Assembly (NCBI RefSeq): GCF_900637185.1
Contig: NZ_LR134352.1
Span: 806,001 to 870,000, forward strand
DNA: 64,000 bases
Direction of reading: 5' to 3'
DNA from: Nocardia asteroides
GTDB lineage: Bacteria > Actinomycetota > Actinomycetes > Mycobacteriales > Mycobacteriaceae
A model generated the notes under the pieces. It had not been told where the DNA came from. It ran no database searches and saw only the letters and a list, made by a program, of their open reading frames with translations. A program made the position numbers and the translations under genes. This document shows positions 27,923 to 37,563 of this stretch, piece after piece; positions within the stretch are counted from its first letter, which is position 1; each line of letters starts with the position of its first letter.

Positions 27923-28609
27923 TCACGGCGCCGGGTCGATCTCCTCCCGATGGGTGACGTCGGCGGTGTCGACGATGATCATCTCGCGGCCCTCGTCCAG
28001 CAGGACCTTCAGGAAACCGGGCGGATTCTCCATCACATAGCCCTCGATCACCCCGTCCCTGGTGGTGATCCGTTCGAGCGAGACCCACGGGTTCTGCACC
28101 ACGGCGGCCAGGATCAAGGCCGCCAGCGTCACGATCAGCACGGAACTGCGCAGCACCCAGTGCACCACCCGGTAGCCTTCCCGACCCTTCCGGCCTTTGC
28201 GGTAGAGCAGCACCAGGACCAGGGCGAGCACGCCGGCCACCACCGGTACCCACCACATCCGGTAGGTCCACAGCAGGGCCGCGGTGAACAGGGTGAGGGT
28301 GATCAGCCAGGCCAGATTGCCCGCGTTGTCCCAGCTGGGCCTGCCCAGCCGGATCTGATGGACCAGGGCGGTCGGCAGCAGGACGGCCAGGGCGAATCCG
28401 CCGACGTCCGGCGCGGCCATCAGTGTGCCGATGACCATCGCCGCCACGTCGTCGATGCCGATCGTGCCGACCACGGAGAACGCGGCGTTCCAGTCGTAGT
28501 CGGTGATCGCGAACAGCCGCAGGAGCAGGAACAGCGCGGCCAGGCCGGTCGCGGACAGGCCCTTGGCGACCAGGTGGTCGTTCGAGGACTCGCGGGGGTG
28601 CCTCGTCAT
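27923..28609 (-). CDS. Integral membrane protein of unknown function
   Basis: 228 residues. At least five hydrophobic helices are visible (TGLAALFLLLRLFAI, FALAVLLPTALV, AWLITLTLFTAALLW, VVAGVLALVLVLLY, VLIVTLAALILAAVV). A short soluble C-terminal domain (LERITTRDGVIEGYVMENPP, then EGREMIIVDTADVTH) looks like a small beta domain on one face of the membrane. No family recognised. Confidence 0.7.
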   Translation of the reverse strand: MTRHPRESSNDHLVAKGLSATGLAALFLLLRLFAITDYDWNAAFSVVGTIGIDDVAAMVIGTLMAAPDVGGFALAVLLPTALVHQIRLGRPSWDNAGNLAWLITLTLFTAALLWTYRMWWVPVVAGVLALVLVLLYRKGRKGREGYRVVHWVLRSSVLIVTLAALILAAVVQNPWVSLERITTRDGVIEGYVMENPPGFLKVLLDEGREMIIVDTADVTHREEIDPAP

Positions 28610-28644
28610 CGCGCGAGGATATCGCCGCGAGTCCCTCGATCAGG

Positions 28645-28983
28645 TCAGGGCTGGCCGTACGGCGGCTGCTGGCCGTAGGGCGGCTGCTGACCGTAAGGCG
28701 GCTGACCACCCTGCGGGCCGCCGTAGGGCGGCTGGGCCGGGGGCTGGCCGCCGCCGTCGTTCTTCTTTTTCTTCATCAGCAGGATGCCGCCGACGATGAG
28801 GACGACCACCACCAGGCAGCAGATGCCGCCGATGATCAGGAAGCCGGAGCCGCCCTTCTTTTTCTTCTTCGCCGCGAGTTCCATCGCGGTGTTCACCGTG
28901 TCCGAACTTGCCAGGGTGTCGAAGCTGCTCGACAGCATGTGCGGGTCGACCAGTGCGGCTGTGGTCAGCAGGTCCAGATACAT
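28645..28983 (-). CDS. Small single-pass membrane protein with Lys clusters and PPYGQ repeats
   Basis: 112 residues. A helical N-terminal part (about 38 residues) is followed by KKKKKGG, a strong membrane helix (FLIIGGICCLVVVVLIVGGILL), a second KKKK cluster, and a tail GGGQPPAQPP then PPYGQQ repeated. Lysine runs on both sides of one helix are unusual. The Pro/Tyr/Gln tail is like cytosolic tails that interact with other proteins in actinobacteria. The function is not known. Confidence 0.65.
   Translation of the reverse strand: MYLDLLTTAALVDPHMLSSSFDTLASSDTVNTAMELAAKKKKKGGSGFLIIGGICCLVVVVLIVGGILLMKKKKNDGGGQPPAQPPYGGPQGGQPPYGQQPPYGQQPPYGQP
28648..28703. repeat. 18-bp in-frame tandem repeat
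   Basis: About three copies of an 18-bp unit (GGCGGCTGCTGGCCGTAG on the plus strand) encode the PPYGQQ repeats at the C-terminus of the gene at 28645-28983. Length variation between strains would be expected. Confidence 0.8.
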
Positions 28984-29150
28984 GTAATCCCATCCCGTGT
29001 GTTGTATGGTCCGGCATCCTCCCGGTGCCGGAACCTTCGAGACTAGCGGTGCCGGTGTGACTTTCGGGAAGAAAGCCTCGCGAGAGCGCGCCAGTGGTTG
29101 TTGATCGCGGCGAAGCCGCTTTTCGTTTACACCAGGGTCCGGGTACCCAT

Positions 29151-32100
29151 TCAGCGCGGTTTAACCAACGGGAACGGCAGAGTCTCCCTGATGCTGCGGC
29201 CGGTGATCAGCATGACCACCCGGTCCACCCCCATGCCGAGGCCGCCGGTGGGCGGCATCGCGTGCTCGAGCGCCTGCAGGAAATCCTCGTCGAGCTCCAT
29301 GGCCTCGGGGTCGCCGCCCGCGGCCAGCATGGACTGTTCGGTGAGCCTGCGCCGCTGCTCGACCGGGTCGGTGAGTTCGCTGTAGGCGGTGCCGAGTTCG
29401 ACGCCCCAGGCCACCAGGTCCCAGCGTTCGGTCACCCCGTCGATGCTGCGGTGCGAGCGGGTCAGCGGCGAGACCGAGGTGGGGAAGTCCAGGTAGAAGG
29501 TGGGTTCGGTGGTCTGGGACTCCACCAGGTGCTCGTACATCTCGAGCACCACCTGGCCCGCGTCCCAGCCGTGCTGGTAGGCGATGTCGGCCTCGTCGCA
29601 CAGTTCGCGCAGGCGGTCCAGGTCGGTGCGGGTGGTGATCTCGGTGCCGATCGCCTCGGAGACGGCGCCGTGCACGGTCTTGACCCGCCATTCGCCGGAG
29701 ATGTCGATCTCGTCGAAACCGCCCTCCCCGTTGGGGCGCAACGCCACCTCGGCCCCGTTGGCCGCCACGGCCGCGTCCTGGATGAGCCGGCGGCACAGCT
29801 GCATCATTCGCAGGTAGTCGCTGTGTGCCTCATAGGCTTCCAGGATCGTGAACTCGGGATTGTGGCTGAAGTCCACGCCTTCGTTGCGGAAGGTCCGGCC
29901 GAGTTCGAACACCTTCTCCATCCCGCCGACGCACAGCCGCTTGAGGTACAGCTCGGGGGCGATGCGCAGGTAGAGATCGAGGTCGTAGGCGTTGATGTGG
30001 GTGCGGAACGGGGTGGCGTTGGCGCCGCCGTGCACCTGCTGCAGGATCGGCGTCTCGACCTCGAGGAAGCCCCAGCTGAACAGGGAGTTCCGCAGCGAAT
30101 GCAGCACCGCGCTGCGCTTGGCCATCACCTCGCGGGTCTCCGGGTTGATCGCCATGTCGACGTAGCGCTGCCGGACCTTGGCCTCGGAATCGGCCAGGCC
30201 GCGCCACTTGTCGGGCAGCGGGTGCAGGCACTTGCCGTTCATCCGCCAGTCCTGGGCCAGCAGCGACAGTTCGCCGCTGCGACTGGTGCCGAGCTGGCCG
30301 CTGACCTCGATCAGGTCGCCCAGGTCGAACTGCTCGGTGAATTCGGCGCTGCGGTCGGCGCCGACGCGTTCGGCGTCGATGAGCAGCTGGATCTCGTCGG
30401 TCCAGTCGCGCACCACCGCGAAGATCACCCCGCCGTAGTCGCGGATGCGCAGCAGCCTGCCCGCCACCCGGACGGTGGTGCCCTTCGGGCACTTCCGGGC
30501 CGCGGCGATGGTGTGCGTGGGCGGGTAGGCCACCGGGTAGGCGTCGACGCCGGTGGCGGTGAGCCGGTCGAGTTTGGTCATGCGCACCCGGACCTGCTCG
30601 GGCCTGCGCGGACCCTGCTCGGCTTCGTCGCCGTCGGCGGTGTCGGGCGGGGAACCGTCGGCGTGCAGCCCGGCCAGGCCCGCGGGGACGGCCGGGGTGG
30701 TGCCGGTGTGCACGGCGGCGTCGGGTTCCGGGCCGAGCCGCGGCAGGAAGCCCTCGGCCAGCCCGCTGGCGGTCGCCACCCGCGGCAACTGCCTGCGCTC
30801 CTCGAACAGGATGAAGCGCGGCACCCAGCGCGGGTGGTACTTCACGTTCGACCGGTACAGCGCCTCGAGCTGCCACCAGCGCGAGAAGAACAGCAGCACA
30901 CCGCGCCAGGCCCGCAGGATCGGGCCGGCGCCGATGCGGCCGCCCTCCTCGAACACCGAGCGGAACACCGCGAAGTTCAGCGACACCTTGGTGATGCCGT
31001 ACTGGTCGGAGTTGAGCGCCAGCTGCGAGATCATCAGTTCCATCACGCCGTTGGGGCTGTGCGGGTCGCGGCGCATGAGTTCCAGCGAGACGCCGGTGCG
31101 GCCCCACGGCACGAGCGACAGCATGGCGTGCACCCGCTCGTCGTGGTCGACGGCCTCGACCAGCAGGCAGTCGCCGTCGAGCGGGTCGCCGAGCCGGCCC
31201 AGCGCCATCGAGAAGCCGCGTTCGGTCTCGGTGTCGCGCCAGGCGTCGGCGCGGGCGACGATGTCGGCGAATTCGGCGGCGGGGATGTCGCGGTGCCTGC
31301 GCACCCGGACGCTGAAGCCGTTCTTGCGCAGCCGGTTGGCGGCTTGGCGCACCTGCTTCATCTCGGGTCCGGCCAGTGAGAAGGTGCGGGTGTCGAGGAT
31401 CGCCTCGTCGCCGAGGCGCAGGGCCGAGAGCCCGGCGTTGCGGTAGGCGGTCGCCCCGATCTCGCTGGCGCCCATCACCGCCGGCGCCCAGCCGAACCGG
31501 TCGGCCAGCTCCAGCCAGGCCTGGATCGCTTGCGGCCAGCCCTGTCTCGGCCCGATCGGGTCACCGCTGGCCAGGCAGACGCCCACCTCCACCCGATAGG
31601 TGACCGCGGCCTTGCCGTTGGGGGCGAACACCACCGCCTTGTCCCTGCGGGTGGCGAAGTAGCCGAGCGAGTCGGCCACGTCGCTGTCGGCGAGCAGGCC
31701 GCGCAGCGCCGACTCGTCCAGCCCGGTCATCGCGTTGGCGGCGCGCTGGGAACGCAGCAGCACCACCACCGCGGCCAGCAGCGCGAGCGCGCCGAACAGA
31801 CCGAGCAGGAAATTCACCCACGGCCGCGGATGGCCGTCGAAATGCTCGTTGTCGACCAGCACGGCCGCGGTCACCCGGTACACCGCCCACAGCGGGCGTT
31901 GCGGGCCCGCGGGCAGCGTGCCCGGCGCGAGCTCGACCAGCCCCCAGCCGATCAGGCAGCCCAGCGTGAGCCCCGCGATCAGCACGCCCAGCGCCTTCCA
32001 CAGCGCGCCCGGCCTGACCCTGGTGTAGAACTCCGACCGCGCCGCGATCAGGATCCCGATGACGACCAGGTGCACGACGCAGGCGACGAGCGCGTCCACA

Positions 32101-32468
32101 TCGTCCTCGGTGAAGAAGTCGACGATGTTGGTCACCGTCCAGAGCACCAGGTAGACGAGGAGCAGCCACCACGCCACGCGTTTGCGGGCGGCGATCGCCC
32201 CGGCCAGCAGCCCGACGACCAGCGCCCACACCAGGCTGGTGTCGGGTGCGTCGAAGTAATAGGTGTCCACATAGTGGCGCGGGGTCTGGGTGAGATGCCG
32301 CAGCGCTGGTGAGAGGCTCCACAGGACGCACAGGACCGCGAAGACACCGAGCACCGACCCGGTGATGTGCGGTACCTCGGCCAACCTGCCCCGCCCGCGA
32401 TGCGGAACGGCAGCGCGGTCCGGCGGGGCCACGACGGTGGGTTGCTGCTCGGCCTGCGTGAGGGTCAC
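29151..32468 (-). CDS. lysX: Bifunctional lysylphosphatidylglycerol synthase/lysine-tRNA ligase
   Basis: 1105 residues. The N-terminal third has several membrane helices. A DUF2156/MprF-type lysyltransferase domain follows (about 240-580, e.g. [39 protein letters not shown]). From about 626 a class II lysyl-tRNA synthetase is fused: an OB-fold ([20 protein letters not shown]), motif 2 [15 protein letters not shown] (about 859) and motif 3 [12 protein letters not shown] (about 1081). It charges tRNA with Lys and transfers it to phosphatidylglycerol, modifying membrane charge, as LysX does in mycobacteria. The GTG start has no clear ribosome-binding site. Confidence 0.95.
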   Translation of the reverse strand: MTLTQAEQQPTVVAPPDRAAVPHRGRGRLAEVPHITGSVLGVFAVLCVLWSLSPALRHLTQTPRHYVDTYYFDAPDTSLVWALVVGLLAGAIAARKRVAWWLLLVYLVLWTVTNIVDFFTEDDVDALVACVVHLVVIGILIAARSEFYTRVRPGALWKALGVLIAGLTLGCLIGWGLVELAPGTLPAGPQRPLWAVYRVTAAVLVDNEHFDGHPRPWVNFLLGLFGALALLAAVVVLLRSQRAANAMTGLDESALRGLLADSDVADSLGYFATRRDKAVVFAPNGKAAVTYRVEVGVCLASGDPIGPRQGWPQAIQAWLELADRFGWAPAVMGASEIGATAYRNAGLSALRLGDEAILDTRTFSLAGPEMKQVRQAANRLRKNGFSVRVRRHRDIPAAEFADIVARADAWRDTETERGFSMALGRLGDPLDGDCLLVEAVDHDERVHAMLSLVPWGRTGVSLELMRRDPHSPNGVMELMISQLALNSDQYGITKVSLNFAVFRSVFEEGGRIGAGPILRAWRGVLLFFSRWWQLEALYRSNVKYHPRWVPRFILFEERRQLPRVATASGLAEGFLPRLGPEPDAAVHTGTTPAVPAGLAGLHADGSPPDTADGDEAEQGPRRPEQVRVRMTKLDRLTATGVDAYPVAYPPTHTIAAARKCPKGTTVRVAGRLLRIRDYGGVIFAVVRDWTDEIQLLIDAERVGADRSAEFTEQFDLGDLIEVSGQLGTSRSGELSLLAQDWRMNGKCLHPLPDKWRGLADSEAKVRQRYVDMAINPETREVMAKRSAVLHSLRNSLFSWGFLEVETPILQQVHGGANATPFRTHINAYDLDLYLRIAPELYLKRLCVGGMEKVFELGRTFRNEGVDFSHNPEFTILEAYEAHSDYLRMMQLCRRLIQDAAVAANGAEVALRPNGEGGFDEIDISGEWRVKTVHGAVSEAIGTEITTRTDLDRLRELCDEADIAYQHGWDAGQVVLEMYEHLVESQTTEPTFYLDFPTSVSPLTRSHRSIDGVTERWDLVAWGVELGTAYSELTDPVEQRRRLTEQSMLAAGGDPEAMELDEDFLQALEHAMPPTGGLGMGVDRVVMLITGRSIRETLPFPLVKPR

Positions 32469-32589
32469 CGATCCAGTGTGCGCGCATCCCGACCGGTTGG
32501 GTATCGCGCTCGCCGCGGCGTGTTCGTCACCCCGGCGGCCGGTGGGGGCGGGTGCGCGCGGGTTTTCGTGGGGGAGTAAGTATTAGCGC

Positions 32590-32811
32590 ATGTCGGAACC
32601 AGTCGATGTGCCGATCGATGACGATGTCATCAAACTCGGGCAATTCCTGAAACTGGCCAACCTGATCGATTCGGGCTCCGAGGCCAAGACGGTGATCGCC
32701 CAGGGTCTGGTGCGCGTCAACGACGAGGTGGAGCTGCGCCGCGGCAGGCAACTGCAGGTGGGCGACGTCGTCGTGCTGGCCGGGCACAAGGTGCGGGTGT
32801 CGGGGAACTGA
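32590..32811 (+). CDS. S4 domain RNA-binding protein (YbcJ-like)
   Basis: 73 residues forming one S4 domain: IKLGQFLKLANLIDSGSEAK, then TVIAQGLVRVNDEVELRRGR and LQVGDVVVLAGHKVRV. Such small stand-alone S4 proteins bind structured RNA; the target is unknown. It is divergent from lysX, and its 3' end is followed by copy 2 of the palindromic repeat. Confidence 0.88.
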   Translation: MSEPVDVPIDDDVIKLGQFLKLANLIDSGSEAKTVIAQGLVRVNDEVELRRGRQLQVGDVVVLAGHKVRVSGN

Positions 32812-32863
32812 CCAACCCAGCCCCGCACGCCCGACCCCGAGGAGGGCAGGCCGCGTAGCGGCC

Positions 32864-32954
32864 GTCACGGCCGTCCCGTCGGTCAGGTGCCGTTGCGTAG
32901 GCGACGTAGGAGCAAGCAACGGTGCCTGACCGACGGGACTCGAGGGGCCGTGAC
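32864..32954. repeat. Dispersed palindromic repeat, copy 2 (inverted relative to copy 1)
   Basis: The inner arms 32873-32896 and 32916-32939 pair over all 24 positions if two G.U pairs are allowed, around a 19-nt loop. An outer 9-bp stem joins 32864-32872 with 32946-32954, with a 6-nt bulge (32940-32945) now on the right. The reverse complement aligns over its whole length with copy 1 (11164-11256), including the bulge and the loop TTGCTCCT..CGTCGC. It sits between two convergent gene ends (S4 gene and rraA). Confidence 0.85.
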
Positions 32955-32980
32955 CTCGAGCGCGCCAGCGCTCCGAAAAC

Positions 32981-33469
32981 TCAGTCCTCGGCGCGGACCA
33001 CGACGCCGTCGTGGTCGCTGTAGAGCATCTCGCCGGGGACGAAGGTGATGCCACCGAACTCCACGGTGACGTCCTTCTCGCCGCTGCCGGTCTGCGTGCT
33101 CTTGCGCGGGTTGGTGCCCAGCGCCTTGACCCCGATGTCGAGGGTGCGCAGGATCGCGGAGTCGCGCACGGCGCCGTTGACGATGACGCCGGCCCAGCCG
33201 TTGTCGACGCCGCGGCCGGCGATGATGTCGCCGACGAGCGCGGTGTGCACGCTGGCGCCGCCGTCGACGACGAGCACCTTGCCCTCGCCCGGCTCGCCCA
33301 GGGTCTGCTTGACCAGCAGGTTGTCCTGGAAGCACCGGATGGTGGTGATCCGCCCCGCGAACGCGGCCCGGCCACCGAACTGGATGAACTGGGTGTCGCA
33401 GCTGCGGATCTCGGGGCCGATCTCATCGGCCAGATCGGCGGTGGCCACAACATTCGCTGATTCGGTCAT
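32981..33469 (-). CDS. rraA: RraA-family protein (ribonuclease activity regulator/HMG aldolase-like)
   Basis: 162 residues from the ATG at 33469; an ATG three codons earlier (33478) is possible. Family hallmarks: [52 protein letters not shown] and [11 protein letters not shown]. RraA binds and inhibits RNase E in E. coli; the fold is shared with metal-dependent 4-hydroxy-4-methyl-2-oxoglutarate aldolases, and this sequence keeps the G-x20-R-D element needed for that activity. In mycobacteria it was formerly called MenG. Confidence 0.9.
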   Translation of the reverse strand: MTESANVVATADLADEIGPEIRSCDTQFIQFGGRAAFAGRITTIRCFQDNLLVKQTLGEPGEGKVLVVDGGASVHTALVGDIIAGRGVDNGWAGVIVNGAVRDSAILRTLDIGVKALGTNPRKSTQTGSGEKDVTVEFGGITFVPGEMLYSDHDGVVVRAED

Positions 33470-33507
33470 GGCCTGCATTCTGTCAGGCGAACGGCCGGAT
33501 CGGGGTT

Positions 33508-33963
33508 TCAGGCACCGGCCTGATGCGCCTTGGCTATCTCGGCGACCAGGCTGTCGGTGGTGTGCTTCACGGCGATCTTGACGAACGGTTCGATCGTCTT
33601 ACCGAGCATCTTGCCCGCGATGCCGCCGGGCACGAAGTACTCGATGGTCGCGTCGACGGTGCACAGCGCCTCGCCCTTGGGATAGAAGTGGAACGTCGAG
33701 ATGATCTCGAAGCCCTTGATCGACTTGATGCCGATCACGCGGCCCTTCTCCCATTTCACGACCTCGACCCGCGACTTGAGCGAGGCGGGGCCGAGCTTCA
33801 TGTGGCCGTCGAAGGTCGCGCCGAGCCCGTCGGTCTGCTCGGTGACCGGGACGAAGGATTCGATGCCGTACAGGAAATTCGGCAGGTTGCGGTAGTCGTT
33901 GACGTACTCGAACGCCGTCTCGGCGGACGCGGCGCAGTCTTCGACGATCCTCACTTCGGTCAT
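33508..33963 (-). CDS. SRPBCC (START-like) family protein
   Basis: 151 residues from the ATG at 33963. The sequence ([20 protein letters not shown], then [31 protein letters not shown] and a long C-terminal helix) is that of a helix-grip lipid- or polyketide-binding protein. The ligand is unknown. TACAGT 7 nt before the start codon may be a -10 of a leaderless message. Confidence 0.85.
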   Translation of the reverse strand: MTEVRIVEDCAASAETAFEYVNDYRNLPNFLYGIESFVPVTEQTDGLGATFDGHMKLGPASLKSRVEVVKWEKGRVIGIKSIKGFEIISTFHFYPKGEALCTVDATIEYFVPGGIAGKMLGKTIEPFVKIAVKHTTDSLVAEIAKAHQAGA

Positions 33964-34027
33964 GGCTGTCACTGTAGTGGGTTCGTACATCGTCCAACGA
34001 GGACGGACGCGACGGTGAGCGACGCCA

Positions 34028-34972
34028 CTACGCGGTGCCGGCGAGGGTGGCCGCCAGGCCCAGCGCCACCGCCATCACCGACACGTCGACCACTGCGTTG
34101 CGCAGCGACACCTCGGCGGTGACCCGGTGATCGGCGGCGCGCCCGACCCAGGACCGCCGCCACCACCAGCCCAGCCCGACCAGCACGCACAGCACCGTGA
34201 ACTTGGCCAGCAGGATCCGCCCGTACCCGGTGGACCACAGCGGCGTGAGCCCGCCGAGCCGGACCAGCCCGTCGATCAGGCCGGTGAGCGCGACCGCGAG
34301 CACCAGCGGCGCCGCGAACGCCGAATAGCGCGGCAGCGTCGCCGCCCACTCGCCGCGGGTCCGCAGCGCGACGGCCATCGCGAGCAGCAGGCCGAACCAG
34401 CCCGCCGCGGCCAGCGCGTGCACCGCAGCCAGCACCGAACCGAGCATCTGCTGGGACATGTGCCCGGTGATCGGGCGCAGGGCCAGCGCCACCGCCGCGA
34501 ACACCACCACCAGATCGGCCGAGGCGGCCTCGCCCCGGCGGAAGGCGAAGGCCGCGTAGCAGGCGACGGCGCCGGTGCAGAACAGGATGGCGATGCCGAT
34601 CTGCCCGCCGCTGAGCTTGCCGAGGAAGGTGGCGAACGCACCGGCGCCGAGCTCGGTCACCGGCACGCCGACGATGCTCGCCGCGTCGCAGACCAGCACG
34701 GTGAACTCGGCCGCGAACCAGACTCCGGCCAGCACCGTCACCGGCCGCCAGGCGACCGTCAGCCGGTCGTTGAGCCGGGGCAGCGCGGCCAGCCCGAGCA
34801 CGGTGGCGCCCGCCGCGTCGGCGATCACCCTGGCGCACGCCGCGCCGGGAAATCCGCCGTCGCCGCGCAGCGCCCAGGCCAGCGCCACGCCCGCCACCGC
34901 CGCGACGACGACCGGCACCAGGACCCGCCACTGCCGTGGCGTCGTACCGGGCGCCCGGCGACCGGTCACCAT
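34028..34972 (-). CDS. CopD-domain copper membrane protein
   Basis: 314 residues and about eight hydrophobic helices. The C-terminal half has the CopD pattern (GHMSQQMLGSVLAAVHALAA, then GWFGLLLA; later YGRILLAKFTVLCVLVGLGW). CopD proteins import copper or pass it on from CopC. It follows copC by 6 bp in a YcnI-CopC-CopD operon. Confidence 0.88.
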   Translation of the reverse strand: MVTGRRAPGTTPRQWRVLVPVVVAAVAGVALAWALRGDGGFPGAACARVIADAAGATVLGLAALPRLNDRLTVAWRPVTVLAGVWFAAEFTVLVCDAASIVGVPVTELGAGAFATFLGKLSGGQIGIAILFCTGAVACYAAFAFRRGEAASADLVVVFAAVALALRPITGHMSQQMLGSVLAAVHALAAAGWFGLLLAMAVALRTRGEWAATLPRYSAFAAPLVLAVALTGLIDGLVRLGGLTPLWSTGYGRILLAKFTVLCVLVGLGWWWRRSWVGRAADHRVTAEVSLRNAVVDVSVMAVALGLAATLAGTA

Positions 34973-34978
34973 CGACGG

Positions 34979-35536
34979 CTACTTCTTGCGACCGGACCGG
35001 CCGGCCAGCAGCGCGACCGCCAGACCGGCGCCGAACAGCACCACACCACCGGCGATGAACACCCACACCGGCATGCCGCCGGACTCGCCGTCGGCGTCGG
35101 CCTTGTCCTCGCCCGGCTTGGCGCCCGGCGTGCCGTTGCCCGCCTTGCTCAGGGTGAAGTGCCTGGTCCCGCTCACGGGATGACCGTCGGCCGAGGTGAC
35201 CCGGAAGGCCAGGGTGTACTCGCCGACCGGCCCCAGCTCGCCCAGTTCCACGCTCACCGAGCGACCGTCGACGACGGCCTTGCCCTTGGACCACAGCCGC
35301 CCGTCCGGGCCGACCACGGTCAGCGACGGGAAGTTCTGCTGCAGTTCCTCGTTGAAGGTGATGCTGGCCCTGGCCGGTCCGACCTCAACGGTCGAGCCGT
35401 CCTCGGGCACGCTGCTCACCGCGCCGGAGTGCGCGCCCGCGCTGCCCGCCGCGGCGAACGCGCAGGCGAACAGCACGGCCAGCAGGCCGACGAGCAGCTT
35501 GCCCGACGACGCCGCGCGGCGCCGCTGCGCGCGCAT
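34979..35536 (-). CDS. CopC-domain copper-binding protein, membrane anchored
   Basis: 185 residues from the ATG at 35536, overlapping the YcnI stop by one base (TGATG). The signal peptide ends at GSAGAHS, which leaves His at or near the mature N-terminus, as needed for copper binding. The CopC domain includes SSVPEDGSTVEVGPARASIT and FRVTSADGHPVSGTRHFTL, with conserved Asp/His ligands. An acidic linker and a C-terminal helix (VFIAGGVVLFGAGLAVALL) anchor it outside the cell. Confidence 0.92.
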   Translation of the reverse strand: MRAQRRRAASSGKLLVGLLAVLFACAFAAAGSAGAHSGAVSSVPEDGSTVEVGPARASITFNEELQQNFPSLTVVGPDGRLWSKGKAVVDGRSVSVELGELGPVGEYTLAFRVTSADGHPVSGTRHFTLSKAGNGTPGAKPGEDKADADGESGGMPVWVFIAGGVVLFGAGLAVALLAGRSGRKK

Positions 35537-36186
35537 CACGACCGCCGCGATCGGACGACCAGCCCCAGCCCGAGCGCCGCGGCGAACAGGCCCAGCGCCA
35601 GGCCGATTCCGCCCAGCCAGCGGGCCGTGTCGTCCTGTCCGGCCTCGGCGGTCGCGCCGGCGGCGACCTGGTGGTCACCGCCCTCGGCGCCGCCGCTCGC
35701 GGCGAGCGAGATCGAGGGGGCCGGGTGTTCGGGCTCGGCCCCGTCGGTGCTCGGCTGGTCCCAGGCGACGACCTTGCCGTCGCTGTAGGTCTGCTGCGCG
35801 GGGAAGTTCACCGTGTCCTGCGCGGGCAGCGGGCCCAGCGAGAGCACGAAGCGCTGGAACTGGCCGGGGCCCACCCCCGGGTTGCCCGGGTCGGCGGTCC
35901 AGCTGACCGCGACGGTCTCGCCCTTGTCGTTGCGCTCGACCTTCGAGGTCCAGCCTGGCATGGGCTCGGTCCGAACGCTTTTCAGGTTCGGCACGGTGAT
36001 CCGCAGCGCCGTGGTGGCGGCGGTGTCGGATTCGGTCGGCACCTTGAAGGTGGCGACGGTGTACTTGCCTTGGGCGGCGCCGGGCGCGTCGACGGTCACG
36101 TGCGCGGCGGCCGTGCCGCAGGTGGCGAGCACCAGGCCGACCGCGACGGCGGCGGTGCCCGCACCACGGGTGATGAGGTTGTGCAT
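35536..36186 (-). CDS. YcnI/DUF1775 copper-binding protein
   Basis: 216 residues. The signal peptide is followed by AAAHVTVDAPGAAQGKYTVA: the His right after cleavage is the copper ligand of the YcnI family. The beta-sandwich core (TALRITVPNLKSVRTEPMPG, then WTSKVERNDKGETVAVSWTA) is followed by a linker and a C-terminal helix with RSRRS. AGAAGG lies 6 nt before the ATG. It is a probable extracytoplasmic copper metallochaperone acting with CopC/CopD. Confidence 0.92.
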   Translation of the reverse strand: MHNLITRGAGTAAVAVGLVLATCGTAAAHVTVDAPGAAQGKYTVATFKVPTESDTAATTALRITVPNLKSVRTEPMPGWTSKVERNDKGETVAVSWTADPGNPGVGPGQFQRFVLSLGPLPAQDTVNFPAQQTYSDGKVVAWDQPSTDGAEPEHPAPSISLAASGGAEGGDHQVAAGATAEAGQDDTARWLGGIGLALGLFAAALGLGLVVRSRRS

Positions 36187-36225
36187 GGAATGCCTTCTGT
36201 CCGAAGAGTTCTGTTGTCGTCTGGC

Positions 36226-36750
36226 TCAGGCGAACAGCGGCGGCGCGCGCGGACGGCGCACACCCTTCGGACGACGGCCACCGTGGCCGGCGACCTCGGT
36301 GCGCGCACGCACCGTGCGGCGGACCTGGGCGGAGCCGCGACGGAGCAGGGCACGCAGCGTGCCCGAGGCGACGAGATAGAGCCGCTCGGCGCCGAGAATC
36401 AGTGCGGCGCAGGCGAAGGCGGCGAGCAGATGGGCCGTGACCATCGGCGCGCTCGGCAGATGCAGGACGGCGAGGCCACCGCCGTGGTGATCGAGGGTGC
36501 CGGTCAGCGCGAAATGACCGGCCCACTGGCCGGCCAGCAGCGCGGCCGCCGATCGGGCCGGGGTGGGCAGCGCCCGGGTGGAACCACCGGCGAACAGCCC
36601 GGCGACCAGCGAAACGAGCAGCAGCAGCGCGACTTCCGCGGACCTGGGTACCGCGCCACCACCGAGTCCGTGCGCGGCGACGGCCAGCGCACCGACGAGG
36701 ACGCCGCAGCCACCACCGCGCAGGCGGGCGGTGAGCTGCGGCGTGGTCAC
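36226..36750 (-). CDS. Membrane protein with His-rich helix region, copper-operon partner
   Basis: 174 residues from a GTG start. Four hydrophobic segments are apparent. Histidines cluster around the middle (GHFALTGTLDHHGGG, VLHLPS, TAHLL), and a basic Arg-rich tail ends the protein. It lies 39 bp upstream of ycnI and 7 bp downstream of the DUF6474 gene, all on one strand, so it is probably part of the copper operon. No named family recognised. Confidence 0.65.
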   Translation of the reverse strand: MTTPQLTARLRGGGCGVLVGALAVAAHGLGGGAVPRSAEVALLLLVSLVAGLFAGGSTRALPTPARSAAALLAGQWAGHFALTGTLDHHGGGLAVLHLPSAPMVTAHLLAAFACAALILGAERLYLVASGTLRALLRRGSAQVRRTVRARTEVAGHGGRRPKGVRRPRAPPLFA

Positions 36751-36757
36751 GGTGGGA

Positions 36758-37429
36758 TCAGCGCACGCCGAGGCGGGCGAGCACGTCGTTCTCCAGGACC
36801 GACAGCTCGGCCGAGATGGAGGCGTGCACGGCCTTGCGGCGCGCGCCGGGCATCTGCTCGGCGGTGTTGACGGCGACGGTCAGGTCGGCCAGCCGGGACC
36901 GGGCGGCCTCGGCGAACTTCTTGGTGTCGGCGTCGCCGGGGGCGTCGGCGACGACCTTGTCCACCGCGGTCTGGGTGTTGGTGATGCGGGCCTGCAGCCG
37001 CGCGCCGTGGCCGCTGAACTCGCCGAGCTGATCGAGCCCGATGCCCAGCTGCTGCGCCTTGCGCGCGTCGAGCTGGCCGCGCACGTAGGTGGCGCCGCGG
37101 TAGGCCAGGGGAGTGAGGACCGGGACGAGGACCCGGGCGACGCCGATGTACTTGCGGACCTGGCTCGCGCTGAACAGTTCGCGATCGGCCTTGGCCGCGA
37201 GCTTCTCGGCGGCCTTCTCCTCGGCGTGCAGGGTCGCGATCTGGGCCTTGGCCACCTTCGCCTCGGTCTTGGCCTGAGCCTTGGCCGCGCGCCGGGTGGT
37301 GCGCTCGCCCGCCTTGGCTGCCTTGCGCTCGTTCTTGGCGCTCAGCTTGGCCTCCATCGCGGCTTTGTGCTTGAGCGCCTTCGCCTCAGCGCGTCGGCTG
37401 GGCCGACGCTTACGCTTGAACAACCCCAT
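36758..37429 (-). CDS. DUF6474-like basic coiled-coil protein
   Basis: 223 residues from the ATG at 37429 (MGLFKRKRR). The first 90 residues are very rich in Lys/Ala/Arg (KALKHKAAMEAKLSAKNERK), predicting a basic coiled coil. The middle has a short hydrophobic patch (VARVLVPVLTPLAYRG), and the end is helical. The family is actinobacterial and of unknown function. It is divergent from the nuclease gene. Confidence 0.7.
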   Translation of the reverse strand: MGLFKRKRRPSRRAEAKALKHKAAMEAKLSAKNERKAAKAGERTTRRAAKAQAKTEAKVAKAQIATLHAEEKAAEKLAAKADRELFSASQVRKYIGVARVLVPVLTPLAYRGATYVRGQLDARKAQQLGIGLDQLGEFSGHGARLQARITNTQTAVDKVVADAPGDADTKKFAEAARSRLADLTVAVNTAEQMPGARRKAVHASISAELSVLENDVLARLGVR

Positions 37430-37563
37430 GAGATCCAGGCCCTCCGTCGTGCTCGCCAAGTCATGAGGCAGTGCCGTCGATAGCGGCCTGCCGTACTTCG
37501 TAGCGTAGTGGGATCAGGGTAGCGATTGGGCATTGTGTCGGGGGGAGGGACCATACTGCTTGC

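Noticed and set aside
28648..28735. Short repeats considered as a CRISPR array
   Set aside because: They are contiguous 18-bp in-frame units without spacers and encode PPYGQ repeats.
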